This document shows positions 26,258 to 39,197 of a stretch of 64,000 nucleotides of DNA, piece by piece. The first letter of the stretch is position 1. Each line of letters opens with the position of its first letter. The translations under genes and the position numbers were made by a program. The notes under the pieces are model-generated. The model searched no databases. It saw only the letters and a list, made by a program, of their open reading frames with translations, and had not been told where the DNA came from. Source of the DNA: Paracoccus marcusii (GTDB taxonomy: Bacteria > Pseudomonadota > Alphaproteobacteria > Rhodobacterales > Rhodobacteraceae); NCBI RefSeq assembly GCF_028621715.1, contig NZ_CP117466.1, positions 1,803,501-1,867,500 on the forward strand, read 5' to 3'.

Positions 26258-28261
26258 ATGGCCGCAGATCTTCCCGGAACCACGGGTGACGACACGATCG
26301 TGGGCACCGCCGAGGGCGACACGATCAACGGCGGCCCCGGCAATGACACCATCGACGGCGGTCCCGGAAATGACACCGTCGACGGTGGCGAGGGCGCGGA
26401 CCATCTGACCTGGAACGGATCGGCCGAGGGTGGTGAGCACGACACGTATATCGGTGGCGACGGGCATGTGCCCGTCTTCGACGGTTCCTATGTCATCGGC
26501 ATGACGGGGTCCGAGAATTACACCTTCGATCCCTACAACCACAACGGCGGCGACACGCTGAGCCTGAACCCGGACAGCGACGCCGACATGACGGTCACCT
26601 ATTCCTCGACCGAGGCGGGGACCGCGACCGATTCCAACGGCAACACCATCGAGTTCCAGGGAATCGAGCGGGTGTACCTGGGCGACGGCAACCACAATGT
26701 CGACGCCTCGAATGCCGACATCCTGTATGTCGATGGCCCGACGCACACGGTCGGCATGCGCCTTTATTCCGGCGACGGCAATGACACGATCCACGGCAGC
26801 TCGGGCACAGACTACATCCAGAGCGGCGGCGGCAACGACATCGTCCATGGCGGCGACGGCAACGACGTGATCGAGACCGGCGGCGGCGACGACGTCGCCT
26901 ATGGCGGGGACGGTGACGACGGCTATCGTTGGGGCAACGGCGGCAGCGACGCGCCGATCGGGAACGACCTGTACGACGGCGAAGGGGGGTACAACACTCT
27001 GAACGCCTGGCAGTCCGCCCCGTCGGAGCCCACCGAATCCGCGCCCGGCGTGCATGTCGTGCTGGACAGCTCCAGCTCGGGCGACATCGACGCCCTGGGC
27101 GGCGTGGACGGGCATCTGCGGTTCCTGAACATGCAGAACCTGCGGACCGGCGGCGGTCATGACGTGATCGACGGATCGGCGGCAGGCGTCGATGGATACC
27201 GCGTCTTTGCCGATGCGGGCGACGATATGATCATCGGCAGCGACGGCAACGACGTCCTGGAAGGCGGGTGGGGCGCCGATACCATCATCGGCGGCCTTGG
27301 CAACGACGAGATCTCGATGAACGGCGATCTGTTCGCCGCCGTCAGCCGTCCTGATGCCGAGGTCGACACGCTGGTCCTGACCGACGGCTTTGGCCATGAC
27401 ACGATCCGCGGGTTCGGGTTCGGGGACGAGCTGGACAGCGAGGGCAACCCCGCCGCCGCGGACGTGCTGGACCTCAGCGGCCTGCATGATGCCGATGGCA
27501 ACCCGATCGACCTGTCAGACGTCAAGATCCGCGCCGATGTGGACGAGTGGGACAACAAGTACGCCGTCATCTCCTTCCCGAACGGGGAAGAGCTGTGGAT
27601 GCGCGACGTCGATCCCGACAGCCTGACGCCGTCGCGCCTGAACGGGATGGGCATTCCCTGCTTCTGCGCGGGCACGATGATCCGCACCCCCAATGGCGAC
27701 GTCGCGGTCGAGGACCTGCGCGTGGGCGACCTGGTCGAGACCCGCGACAACGGCGCCCGTCCGATCCGCTGGATCGGGGGGCGCGCGCTGGACCGCGTCG
27801 ATCTGACCATGGTTCCCAAGCTGCGTCCGATCCGCATCCGCGCGGGCGCCCTGGGGCAGGATCTGCCAAGCCGCGACCTGATGGTGTCGCCGCAGCATCG
27901 CGTGCTGGTCCGGTCGGCCATCGCGCAGCGCATGTTCGGCACGACCGAGGTTCTGGTCGCCGCACGTCAGCTGACCGCGCTGGACGGCGTCGATGAGGTC
28001 GCGGTGGACTCGGTCCAGTACTATCACATCCTGTTCGCCCGCCACGAGATCGTCTTCTCGAACGACGCGCAGACCGAGTCGCTGTATACCGGGCCCCAGG
28101 CGATGAAGTCCTTGGGCCAGGCCGCGCAGGACGAGATCTTCACGCTGTTCCCCGAACTGCGTGCCGGCCCGTCGGAACCCGCACGGCCCTTCGTGCCCGG
28201 CGGCAAGGCCCAGAAGATGGTTCAGCGCCACCGCCGCAACGGCAAGACGCTGGTCTGCTGA
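26258..28261 (+). CDS. Secreted RTX calcium-binding protein with C-terminal Hint domain
   Basis: A 667-residue acidic protein. Residues 1-45 carry glycine-rich nonapeptide repeats (GGPGNDTIDGG type), with a second RTX array around 165-225 (GGGNDIVHGGDGND) and a third around 320-350. These are the Ca2+-binding beta-rolls of type I secreted proteins. From about residue 467 a Hint_2 domain begins CFCAGTMIRTPNGDVAVEDL and includes VSPQHRVLVRS; Hint domains can cleave or ligate the chain at the first Cys. There is no N-terminal signal peptide, as expected for type I secretion. No secretion ATPase lies in the window. The cargo activity between the repeats is not recognised. Confidence 0.88.
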   Translation: MAADLPGTTGDDTIVGTAEGDTINGGPGNDTIDGGPGNDTVDGGEGADHLTWNGSAEGGEHDTYIGGDGHVPVFDGSYVIGMTGSENYTFDPYNHNGGDTLSLNPDSDADMTVTYSSTEAGTATDSNGNTIEFQGIERVYLGDGNHNVDASNADILYVDGPTHTVGMRLYSGDGNDTIHGSSGTDYIQSGGGNDIVHGGDGNDVIETGGGDDVAYGGDGDDGYRWGNGGSDAPIGNDLYDGEGGYNTLNAWQSAPSEPTESAPGVHVVLDSSSSGDIDALGGVDGHLRFLNMQNLRTGGGHDVIDGSAAGVDGYRVFADAGDDMIIGSDGNDVLEGGWGADTIIGGLGNDEISMNGDLFAAVSRPDAEVDTLVLTDGFGHDTIRGFGFGDELDSEGNPAAADVLDLSGLHDADGNPIDLSDVKIRADVDEWDNKYAVISFPNGEELWMRDVDPDSLTPSRLNGMGIPCFCAGTMIRTPNGDVAVEDLRVGDLVETRDNGARPIRWIGGRALDRVDLTMVPKLRPIRIRAGALGQDLPSRDLMVSPQHRVLVRSAIAQRMFGTTEVLVAARQLTALDGVDEVAVDSVQYYHILFARHEIVFSNDAQTESLYTGPQAMKSLGQAAQDEIFTLFPELRAGPSEPARPFVPGGKAQKMVQRHRRNGKTLVC

Positions 28262-28290
28262 CCAGGACCAAGCGTTCACGGCCACTGCAT

Positions 28291-28311
28291 CCGAAGGCAT
28301 GCCACCTTCGG
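28291..28311 (+). terminator. Hairpin after the RTX-Hint gene
   Basis: CCGAAGG / CCTTCGG stem (7 bp, 7-base loop) 30 bp after the stop. There is no long T tract. It is the only terminator candidate between this gene and the convergent modC. Confidence 0.45.
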
Positions 28312-28352
28312 TTGCGGTAACCGGTCATTTCGGCGTCGGCCATCAAATTTCT

Positions 28353-28366
28353 GCATCCGAAGATGC
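28353..28366 (-). terminator. Hairpin after modC
   Basis: On the minus strand GCATC-TTCG-GATGC forms a 5-bp stem with a stable UUCG tetraloop right after the modC stop, followed by AGAAATTT. The 12-bp word CTGCATCCGAAG of this element also occurs at 28285-28296. Confidence 0.45.
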
Positions 28367-28368
28367 GG

Positions 28369-29466
28369 TCACGTCGCGGGCGGGACAGTGTGCAATGCGC
28401 CGATGTCACCGGCGGCCACCGCCACGGTCTTCAGGATCGCGTGGCAGGGCTGCCCCGGCGCAAGACCCATCGCGGCGACGGAGCGGCGCGTCAGGCGAGC
28501 CGTCAGCGTGTCGGACCCAACGGTCAGGACGACCTGCGCGTTCGGTCCTTCCTCGGCCGTGATCGCGGCGATTCGGCCCGCCAGAATGTTCAGCGCCGAC
28601 AGGCCCTGCGGCCGATCCCGTGACAGGATGACGTCGCGCGCCCCCACCCGCAGGCGCACATGCGTGCCGGGCGGGGCATCCAGGCGGGCGACGAAGACCG
28701 GACCCGCCCCCGTCTGCAGCCGTGTCAGCCCGTCCGCATCGTGGCCGGTGACCTGCGCTGTCAGGACCGATGCCGTGTCCGCACCAACCGCGCCCGCATC
28801 GCCCAGGACCTGCGCCGGCGGCCCGATGGCCGCGACCCGCCCGGCCCGCAGCGCCACGACGGTGGTGGCCAGCCGCGCGACCTCGGCGCTGGAATGGCTG
28901 ACATAGAGGATTGGCACGCCGGACTCGTCGCGCAGGCGTTCGAAATAGGGCAGGATCTCGGCCTTGCGGGCCTCGTCCAGGGCGGCCAGCGGCTCGTCCG
29001 CCAGGATCAGGCGCGGGGCGGCCAGCAAGGCGCGCCCGATGGCCACGCGGCTGCGCTCTCCGCCGGACAGGGTTCCGGGGCGGCGGGCCAACAAGGGGTC
29101 GATGCCCAGCATCTGCACCACGCGATCCAGATCGGGCACGGTGGTGTCGCGCGGCGCGAACCACCGGCCATAGAGCAGGTTCTGGCGGACCGACAGATGC
29201 GGGAACAACCGCCCCTCCTGGAAGACATAGCCAAGGCGGCGGCGGTGGGGGGGCAGGTGGCGCCGCAGTGCGCTGTCGGTCAGGACCCAGTCATCGACCG
29301 CGATCCGCCCCGCATCCGGTCGCAGCAGGCCCGCGACCGTGTTCACGACCGTGGTCTTGCCCGAACCGGATGGCCCGAAAAGCACCGTCAGCCCCGGGGG
29401 CGCGTCGAACGCCACGTCCAGGTCGAACCCGGCAAACCGGTGGGTCAGGCGGACCTGCAGCGTCAT
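28369..29466 (-). CDS. modC: Molybdate ABC transporter ATP-binding protein
   Basis: A 365-residue ATPase. Walker A FGPSGSGKTT, a YVFQEGRLFPHLSV Q-loop, signature LSGGERSRVAIGRAL and Walker B LILADEPLAALD are complete. The C-terminal part (about 290-355) is a Mop-like domain (GLSALNILAGRIAAI), which binds molybdate in ModC proteins. It overlaps modB by ATGA. It is the last gene of the modABC operon, and the protein energises molybdate import. Confidence 0.94.
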   Translation of the reverse strand: MTLQVRLTHRFAGFDLDVAFDAPPGLTVLFGPSGSGKTTVVNTVAGLLRPDAGRIAVDDWVLTDSALRRHLPPHRRRLGYVFQEGRLFPHLSVRQNLLYGRWFAPRDTTVPDLDRVVQMLGIDPLLARRPGTLSGGERSRVAIGRALLAAPRLILADEPLAALDEARKAEILPYFERLRDESGVPILYVSHSSAEVARLATTVVALRAGRVAAIGPPAQVLGDAGAVGADTASVLTAQVTGHDADGLTRLQTGAGPVFVARLDAPPGTHVRLRVGARDVILSRDRPQGLSALNILAGRIAAITAEEGPNAQVVLTVGSDTLTARLTRRSVAAMGLAPGQPCHAILKTVAVAAGDIGALHTVPPAT

Positions 29467-30170
29467 GCGCCTGCCACCCGACGCGCGACGTGGCGCGCCA
29501 GAACCTCTGACAGCAGCAGCGCGGTCATGGCGATGGTGATCGACACCAGAACCAGGCGCCCGGCCGCCGCCTCTCCGCCCGGCGCCTGCAGCAGGGCATA
29601 GATGGCCGAGGGGACGGTCTGGGTCTGGCCGGGGATGTTCGACACGAAGGTGATGGTCGCCCCGAATTCACCGATCGCCTTGGCAAAGGCCAGGATCGAT
29701 CCGGCCAGCACGCCGGGCAGGATCAGGGGCAGGGTCACCGTGGCGAACACCCAAGAAGGGCTGGCGCCAAGCGTGCCCGCCGCGGCCTCCAGCCGGGGAT
29801 CGACCGCCTCGATCGCCAGGCGGATGGCGCGCACCATCAGCGGAAAGGCCATGATCGCGGCCGCCAGCGCCGCCCCGGTCCAGCGGAACGAGAAGACGAT
29901 GCCCACCGTCTCCAGCGACTGCCCGACGCTGCCCCGCCGCCCGAAGGTGACCAGCAGCAGATAGCCCGTGACCACGGGCGGCAGGATCAGCGGCAGGTGG
30001 ACGATGCCGTTCAGGATCCCTTTGCCGGGAAAGGACCAGCGCGCCAGGGCATAGGCGGTCACGATGCCCAATGGCAGGCTGACCAGCGTGGCGACCAGCC
30101 CGACCCACAGCGACAAGCGCACCGCCTGCCATTCGGTCGGTCCCAGCCAGGATGTGACGGCGTCGATCAT
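29463..30170 (-). CDS. modB: Molybdate ABC transporter permease
   Basis: A 235-residue permease with five to six helices. The ABC permease EAA motif is visible as EAAAGTLGASPSWVFATVTLPLILPG, and ends with an IPGQTQTVPSAIYALLQAPGGEAAAGRLVL segment typical of ModB. It overlaps both modA and modC by 4 bp. Confidence 0.94.
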   Translation of the reverse strand: MIDAVTSWLGPTEWQAVRLSLWVGLVATLVSLPLGIVTAYALARWSFPGKGILNGIVHLPLILPPVVTGYLLLVTFGRRGSVGQSLETVGIVFSFRWTGAALAAAIMAFPLMVRAIRLAIEAVDPRLEAAAGTLGASPSWVFATVTLPLILPGVLAGSILAFAKAIGEFGATITFVSNIPGQTQTVPSAIYALLQAPGGEAAAGRLVLVSITIAMTALLLSEVLARHVARRVAGA

Positions 30171-30925
30171 TGTGGGGTCGTGAAGCCGAACTCTGTCCAG
30201 ACCGCCCGTGCCGCGTCCGACGACAGATAGTCCAGAAAGGCCTGCGCCTGATCATTGTCCGACTGCGCGGTGACGGCGGCGGGATAGACGATCGGGTCGT
30301 GGCTGTCGGCGGGAAAGGTGCCCAGGATGGTCACGTCGTCCTGCGCGGCGGCGTCGGTGGCATAGGTGATGCCCAGGGGCGCCTCTCCGCGCGCGACGAA
30401 GGTCAGGGCGCTGCGCACGTTGTCCGATTGCGCGACCATGGGCGCCACCGCGTCCCACAGCCCCAGCTGGGTCAGCGCGGCCTTGCCATAGATGCCCGCC
30501 GGGACGCTGTCGACCATCGCCATGGACAGCCGCCCCCCGTCCAGCATCGCCGTCAGGTCCAGCGTCGTGTCGATGATCACCGGGGCCGCGTCGCCATGCG
30601 CGATCAGCACCAGGCTGTTGCCCAGCAGGTCGCGGCGCGTGTCGGGGCGGATATCACCCGAGGCCTGAACCGCGTCCATCCACTCCTCGCTGGCCGAGAT
30701 GAAGATGTCCGCGGGCGCGCCCTGCTGGATCTGGCGGGCCAGGGCGGACGAGCCGGCATAGGACATCACGGCCGTCTGGCCGGTCTCTTCGCTCCACTGG
30801 GCGGCGATGCGGTCCAGCGCGTCGGTCAGGCTGGCGGCGGCAAAGATGGTGACGTCGTCGGCCAGCGCGGGGAACGCGATCAGCGCCACGCAGGCGGCAA
30901 GGGCAAGGCGATCCGGGCCGGGCAT
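30167..30925 (-). CDS. modA: Molybdate-binding periplasmic protein
   Basis: A 252-residue binding protein. The ATG at 30925 is chosen because GGAG lies 8 bases before it; an ATG four codons upstream would destroy that site. The signal peptide ends FPALA before DDVTIFAAASLTDALDRIA, the family's oxyanion-binding start. SYAGSSALARQIQQGAPADIF, SALTFVARGEAPLGI and the C-terminal FLDYLSSDAARAVWTEFGF are ModA motifs. No modE regulator gene is in the window. Confidence 0.94.
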   Translation of the reverse strand: MPGPDRLALAACVALIAFPALADDVTIFAAASLTDALDRIAAQWSEETGQTAVMSYAGSSALARQIQQGAPADIFISASEEWMDAVQASGDIRPDTRRDLLGNSLVLIAHGDAAPVIIDTTLDLTAMLDGGRLSMAMVDSVPAGIYGKAALTQLGLWDAVAPMVAQSDNVRSALTFVARGEAPLGITYATDAAAQDDVTILGTFPADSHDPIVYPAAVTAQSDNDQAQAFLDYLSSDAARAVWTEFGFTTPQ

Positions 30926-30941
30926 GGCAATCTCCATCGGT

Positions 30942-31010
30942 GATATGTCCGGGTGGATATAACGCAACGAAGGGCGGACCTGGCAAGCGCTATTTTCCGG
31001 CGGACATATC
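30942..31010. promoter_or_regulatory. 10-bp inverted repeat upstream of modA
   Basis: GATATGTCCG (30942-30951) and its exact reverse complement CGGACATATC (31001-31010) flank 49 bp in the modA promoter region. The sequence GGATATAACG between them (30955-30964) resembles one half of the E. coli ModE box (TATATAACG). Control by molybdate or another signal is inferred. Confidence 0.45.
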
Positions 31011-31038
31011 GACGCACAGGCAGGGTCGGGGTGCGGAC

Positions 31039-31063
31039 GATCAGATCAGATCAGATCAGATGA
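31039..31063. repeat. Tandem GATCA pentamer
   Basis: Four copies of GATCA plus a degenerate fifth (GATGA) stand 8 bp from the end of the tRNA gene. The array contains repeated GATC sites. Copy number could vary by slippage. Confidence 0.8.
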
Positions 31064-31071
31064 GTTGGGGA

Positions 31072-31161
31072 TGGCGGAGGCGGTGGGATTCGAACCCACG
31101 GTGGACTTTCACCCACGTCGGTTTTCAAGACCGGTGCATTTAACCACTCTGCCACGCCTCC
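31072..31161 (-). tRNA. tRNA-Ser, anticodon UGA
   Basis: Minus-strand cloverleaf with acceptor stem GGAGGCG / CGCCTCC, D-loop GTGGCAGAGTGG, anticodon loop CTTGAAA (UGA, reading UCA), a long variable arm typical of tRNA-Ser, T-loop GGGTTCGAATCCC, discriminator G and an encoded CCA. Length 90 nt including CCA. Confidence 0.97.
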
Positions 31162-31203
31162 GACCGCTGCGGACTAGCGCGGCGCGGGCGTTTGCGCAAG
31201 CCT

Positions 31204-31707
31204 TCAGCGGGTCAGGGTGATCACGCGGTCGCCGCCCTCGACCTGGATCGCGGACAGGCGCGACAGACGCAGGAAGCTGATCGGCAGCGCCACCGTGATC
31301 GTGTCCGTGACGGGATTTGCGAGCAGGGCCGCCGCGGGGTTGTCCGCGACCGGGGGCGAGGCCACGAAGCGCAGGCGCAGCACGCCGTCCGGGTCGGGCT
31401 GCAGCTGGTCGCCGGACCGCGGCACCGACCGGACCAGGGTGGCCGAGTGATAGCCCTTGACCGGTGCAAAGCCCCGCAGCACCAGCAGGCGGCCGTCGCT
31501 GAGCGGTTGCCATTCGGCACCCAGGATCTGCGGCACCGCGGGGCGGGCGTCCTGGGCCGTGGGATAGCCGCCTTCCGGGGCCAGGGTTTCGGGGGTCGAC
31601 GCACCCGCGCCACGCCAGCCAAGCGGGTTCCAGCCGCTGTCGCCGAACCGCCCGCAGCCGGACAGGATCAGGGCGCCGATCAGCAGCGGCACGGTAAGTC
31701 TGGTCAT
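31204..31707 (-). CDS. Hypothetical lipoprotein
   Basis: A 167-residue protein with a lipoprotein signal (MTRLTVPLLIGALILSGCG, lipobox LSGC with Cys18). The mature part has no recognised domain; it contains LSDGRLLVLRGFAPVKGYHSATL and TDTITVALPISFLRLSRL, consistent with a beta-rich periplasmic domain. It ends 42 bp from the tRNA-Ser gene. Probably an outer-membrane-anchored protein of unknown role. Confidence 0.8.
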   Translation of the reverse strand: MTRLTVPLLIGALILSGCGRFGDSGWNPLGWRGAGASTPETLAPEGGYPTAQDARPAVPQILGAEWQPLSDGRLLVLRGFAPVKGYHSATLVRSVPRSGDQLQPDPDGVLRLRFVASPPVADNPAAALLANPVTDTITVALPISFLRLSRLSAIQVEGGDRVITLTR

Positions 31708-31826
31708 GGCATGTCCCCTTGGCGGTCCTTGGCCCCGTGATAGGCGATCCGGGCCGCGCCGAAAAGCCTCTTTGACCTGACCGCCGCGGCGCGCTAGGCC
31801 ATGACCCCTGATATCAGGAGAGACCC

Positions 31827-32237
31827 ATGGCCACCCCCGCCTTCGAGGACATCGCCGAAACCTTCGACTTTCTGGACGATTGGGAAGACCGCTATCGCCA
31901 CCTGATCGAGATGGGCAAGGCCCTGCCGCCCATGGACTCCGCGGTGCAGGTCCCGGCCACCAAGGTCGACGGCTGCGCCAGCCAGGTCTGGATCCTGCCG
32001 CGGATCGAGGGGCGCAGCTTTGACTTTCAGGGCGACAGCGATGCGCTGATCGTGCGCGGCCTGATCGCGGTGCTGCACGCGCTGTATGCAGGGCTGCCGG
32101 TGGACCAGGTCGAGGCGGTGGACGCCCAGGCCGCGCTGGCGCGCCTTGGGCTGGACGAACACCTGTCGGCGCAACGATCGAACGGCGTGCGCGCGATGAT
32201 CGCCCGGATCAGGCAGCTGGCCGCCGACGCAGGCTGA
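31827..32237 (+). CDS. sufE: SufE family cysteine desulfurase sulfur acceptor
   Basis: A 136-residue SufE protein. The catalytic Cys50 is in VDGCASQVW, the acceptor site that takes persulfide sulfur from Suf[26 protein letters not shown] and the C-terminal [16 protein letters not shown] are typical. The gene overlaps the 3' end of mnmA by 29 bp on the opposite strand. Both genes belong to sulfur transfer, but no suf operon is nearby. Confidence 0.94.
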   Translation: MATPAFEDIAETFDFLDDWEDRYRHLIEMGKALPPMDSAVQVPATKVDGCASQVWILPRIEGRSFDFQGDSDALIVRGLIAVLHALYAGLPVDQVEAVDAQAALARLGLDEHLSAQRSNGVRAMIARIRQLAADAG

Positions 32238-33378
32238 TCCAGCCGCCGCCCAGGACGCGCGTGCCCTCGGCCTCGTAGAAGACGCAGGCCTGGCCGGGGC
32301 TGACGCCGTCCTCGGGGTCCAGAAGTTCGACCTCGGCACGGCGGCCGGGCAGGGGGCGCAGGATCGCGGGCCGCGGCGGGCGGGTGGACCGGATGCGGAC
32401 CAGGCACGCGATCTCTCCCTCGAAGGGCTGATCGCCCAGCCAGTTCACCTCGGTCACGGCGATGGTGCGCGTCGACAGCGCCTCGCGCGGGCCGACGACG
32501 ACGCGGCGCGTCTCCGGCTCCAGCCGCAGCACATAGAGCGGGCTGCCGCCGCCGATGCCCAACCCGCGTCGCTGTCCGATCGTATAATGGATCACCCCGC
32601 GATGGGTGCCCAGGACGGTGCCCTGCTGGTCGACGATCTCGCCGGGATCTGCGGCACCCGGGCGCAGCTTCTCGATCACCGCGGCATAGTCGCCGTTGGG
32701 GACAAAGCAGATATCCTGGCTGTCGGGCTTGTCCGCGACGGACAGGCCGTAATCGGCGGCCAGGGCGCGCGTCTCGGCCTTGCTGACCAGATGGCCCAAG
32801 GGAAAGCGCAGGAAGTCCAGCTGTTCCTGGGTGGTCGAGAACAGGAAATAGCTCTGATCGCGGTTCGGGTCGGCCGCCATGTGCAGTTCGGCGCGATGCG
32901 CACCGTCCTTGCGCTGGATGTAATGGCCGGTCGCCATGCAGTCGGCATCCAGATCGCGCGCGGTTTCCAGCAGGTCTCGGAACTTGACCCGTTCGTTACA
33001 GCGGATGCAGGGAACGGGCGTCGCGCCGGCCAGATAGGCGTCGGCGAATTCGTCGATGACCGATTCGCGGAACTTGTTCTCGTAATCCAGGACATAATGG
33101 GGAAAGCCCATGCGTTCGGCCACGCGACGGGCATCGTGGATATCCTGGCCCGCGCAGCACGCGCCTTTCTTGGCAAGTGCCGCCCCGTGGTCATACAGCT
33201 GCAGCGTGACCCCGATGACGTCATAGCCTTCGGATTTCAGCTGCGCCGCGACGACTGAACTGTCCACGCCCCCCGACATCGCCACGACGACACGCGTCTG
33301 CGCAGGGGATTTTGCAAAACCAAGGCTGTTCAGTTCGGTCGCGGGCGCATCGGCACGCAGGGCAGCGGTCAGGGTCAT
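32209..33378 (-). CDS. mnmA: tRNA-specific 2-thiouridylase
   Basis: A 389-residue enzyme that thiolates U34 of Lys, Glu and Gln tRNAs. The PP-loop SGGVDSS (ATP), the catalytic Cys in [10 protein letters not shown] and the second Cys in DSQDICFV are present, as is the [24 protein letters not shown] region. The ATG at 33378 gives the usual short N-terminal extension; an upstream in-frame ATG adds 20 unconvincing residues. Confidence 0.95.
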   Translation of the reverse strand: MTLTAALRADAPATELNSLGFAKSPAQTRVVVAMSGGVDSSVVAAQLKSEGYDVIGVTLQLYDHGAALAKKGACCAGQDIHDARRVAERMGFPHYVLDYENKFRESVIDEFADAYLAGATPVPCIRCNERVKFRDLLETARDLDADCMATGHYIQRKDGAHRAELHMAADPNRDQSYFLFSTTQEQLDFLRFPLGHLVSKAETRALAADYGLSVADKPDSQDICFVPNGDYAAVIEKLRPGAADPGEIVDQQGTVLGTHRGVIHYTIGQRRGLGIGGGSPLYVLRLEPETRRVVVGPREALSTRTIAVTEVNWLGDQPFEGEIACLVRIRSTRPPRPAILRPLPGRRAEVELLDPEDGVSPGQACVFYEAEGTRVLGGGWISLRRRPAA

Positions 33379-33495
33379 GGATGATCTTTCGGCCCGCCAA
33401 GGGCGGTGCTGGTCGGGCGGCAAAGGGATTTGCGTCAAAATATAGGCAAATTGGTCGGATTCTCAACCCCGGCCGGGGTCGAAATCCCGATCAGG

Positions 33496-33510
33496 CTAAC
33501 CGCGCCTTAA
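33496..33510 (+). promoter_or_regulatory. CtrA-like box upstream of sciP
   Basis: CTAA-CCGCGCC-TTAA matches the CtrA consensus TTAA-N7-TTAA with one mismatch, 45 bp upstream of the sciP ATG. A GATTC site (GANTC, the CcrM methylation target) is at 33458-33462. Confidence 0.6.
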
Positions 33511-33555
33511 GTGCTTTCGACCAGAACTTGCAGAACGTGACGGAAGGACGCTGCA

Positions 33556-33831
33556 ATGTTCGTGAAAAAGACCACAGGCCCGCGGATCGTGACACTGGCG
33601 GATGGGCGCATCCTCAGCGTGGCGGATCTGCCGATGGCCGACACCAGATGGGTCGCCAGCCGCAAGCAGACGGTCGTGCTGGCGGTGTCGCACGGGCTGA
33701 TCAGCCGCGACGACGCGCTGCGCCGCTATGGCTTGTCGGAGGAGGAGTTCGACGGCTGGTGCACCGCGGTCGCGCGCCACGGAAAGGCGGCTTTGAAGGT
33801 GACGGCGCTTCAAAAGTATAGACAACCATAG
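33556..33831 (+). CDS. sciP: CtrA inhibitor SciP
   Basis: A 91-residue DUF1153 protein. The HTH-like core RKQTVVLAVSHGLISRDDALRRYGLSEEEFDGWC and the flanking RIVTLADGRILSVADLP match SciP, which binds CtrA and blocks its recruitment of RNA polymerase in Caulobacter. A GGAAGGA site precedes the ATG. It lies directly upstream of ctrA on the same strand, with 99 bp between them. Confidence 0.93.
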   Translation: MFVKKTTGPRIVTLADGRILSVADLPMADTRWVASRKQTVVLAVSHGLISRDDALRRYGLSEEEFDGWCTAVARHGKAALKVTALQKYRQP

Positions 33832-33859
33832 GGTGCATGACGCAGAAGGAATGCAAGTG

Positions 33860-33876
33860 GTAACGACATATTAACC
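33860..33876 (+). promoter_or_regulatory. CtrA-like box upstream of ctrA
   Basis: GTAA-CGACATA-TTAACC matches TTAA-N7-TTAACC with one mismatch, 55 bp before the ctrA start. GANTC sites at 33910 and 33935 straddle the start codon. Autoregulation by CtrA is a known theme in alphaproteobacteria. Confidence 0.6.
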
Positions 33877-33930
33877 TGTTCGTCAGATTGTCGGGACATG
33901 ACCTTCGGCGAATCGGGGAAAGACCAAGCC

Positions 33931-34641
33931 ATGCGAATCCTTCTGGTAGAAGACGACCCAAGCACTGCACGGGCGATCGAACTGATGCTGACGGCGGCCA
34001 GCTACAACGTGTTCCTGACCGACATGGGCGAGGAGGGGATCGATCTGGCCAAGCTGTACGATTACGATCTGATCCTGCTGGATCTGGACCTGCCCGACAT
34101 GCATGGGATGGAGGTCCTGCGCCATCTGCGCCTGGCCCGCATCGACACGCCGATCCTGATCCTGACCGGGTCCGACGACACGGAAAGCAAGCTGCGCGGC
34201 TTCGGCTTCGGCGCGGACGATTACATGACCAAGCCCTTCAACCGCGAAGAGCTGCAGGCCCGCATCCAGGCGATCATCCGCCGCTCAAAGGGGCACAGCC
34301 AGGCGCTGATCCGGACCGGAGAGATCACCGTCAACCTGGACGCCCGTTCGGTCGAGGTGAAGGGCAAGCCGGTGAACCTGACCGGCAAGGAATACCAGAT
34401 CCTGGAACTGCTGAGCCTGCGCAAGGGCACGACCTTGACCAAGGAGATGTTCCTGAACCACCTGTACGGCGGCATGGACGAACCCGAACTGAAGATCATC
34501 GACGTGTTCATCTGCAAGCTTCGCAAGAAGCTGTCCGAGGCCTTGGGCGGCGAGAGCCATATCGAGACGGTCTGGGGCCGCGGCTATGTCCTGCGCGATC
34601 CGGGTCCGGGGCAGGCGGAACGTCTGGCGATCGGGGCCTGA
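33931..34641 (+). CDS. ctrA: Cell cycle response regulator CtrA
   Basis: A 236-residue OmpR-type master regulator. Asp51 ([14 protein letters not shown]) is the phospho-acceptor, with Lys101 in [13 protein letters not shown]. The DNA-binding part, with [30 protein letters not shown] and [13 protein letters not shown], is close to identical to the CtrA family pattern. The ATG at 33931 has GGGGAAAGA upstream; an in-frame ATG at 33898 is less likely. In Rhodobacteraceae CtrA controls motility, gene transfer agents and quorum-linked traits and is not always essential. Confidence 0.97.
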   Translation: MRILLVEDDPSTARAIELMLTAASYNVFLTDMGEEGIDLAKLYDYDLILLDLDLPDMHGMEVLRHLRLARIDTPILILTGSDDTESKLRGFGFGADDYMTKPFNREELQARIQAIIRRSKGHSQALIRTGEITVNLDARSVEVKGKPVNLTGKEYQILELLSLRKGTTLTKEMFLNHLYGGMDEPELKIIDVFICKLRKKLSEALGGESHIETVWGRGYVLRDPGPGQAERLAIGA

Positions 34642-38999
<4,358 letters not shown>

Positions 39000-39010
39000 C
39001 AAGGCGGAAT

Positions 39011-39025
39011 GTTCTTAAAAAGTTC
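39011..39025 (+). promoter_or_regulatory. LexA (SOS) box of alphaproteobacterial type
   Basis: GTTC-TTAAAAA-GTTC is a perfect match to the GTTC-N7-GTTC LexA consensus known from Rhodobacter and rhizobia. It lies 12 bp after the recG stop and 55 bp before the 31-codon miniprotein gene, so that gene is the evident target. Confidence 0.75.
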
Positions 39026-39057
39026 TTTACCGAATCGAGAGAACATGAGAACAAAGA

Positions 39058-39077
39058 GGCAACAGAGAGGAGTTGCC
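39058..39077 (+). promoter_or_regulatory. Hairpin holding the ribosome binding site of the miniprotein
   Basis: GGCAAC (39058-39063) pairs with GTTGCC (39072-39077), leaving AGAGAGGA in the loop, which is the Shine-Dalgarno sequence for the ATG at 39081. A structure of this kind can tune translation. Confidence 0.5.
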
Positions 39078-39080
39078 GTC

Positions 39081-39176
39081 ATGACCAAAGACACTGCCAT
39101 CGACCTGATCGGGGCCGCCGCGCTCAGCCTGACCACCATTGTCCTGCTGTGGCTGCCCGCCATGCTGCAGGTCTGA
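39081..39176 (+). CDS. Putative SOS-induced membrane miniprotein
   Basis: A 31-residue frame beginning MTKDTAIDLIGAAALSL and continuing as a hydrophobic helix that ends LWLPAMLQV. The AGAGAGGAG ribosome site is strong, a LexA-type box lies upstream, and hairpins including a T-tailed terminator follow. The size, single membrane helix and SOS control recall SidA, the 29-residue division inhibitor of Caulobacter, and TisB of E. coli. Sequence homology to either is not claimed. The most likely role is membrane-level inhibition of division or energy metabolism after DNA damage (inference). Confidence 0.65.
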   Translation: MTKDTAIDLIGAAALSLTTIVLLWLPAMLQV

Positions 39177-39197
39177 CCGACTGCCCCGCGACGCAGG

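Noticed and set aside
26330..26950. Repeated motifs that might be a CRISPR or DNA repeat array
   Set aside because: The repeats are in-frame GGxGxDxxx codons of RTX protein motifs, not identical spaced DNA repeats.
39041..39052. Second SOS-like site GAAC-ATGA-GAAC
   Set aside because: The spacing is 4 bp rather than the 7 bp of the alphaproteobacterial LexA box.
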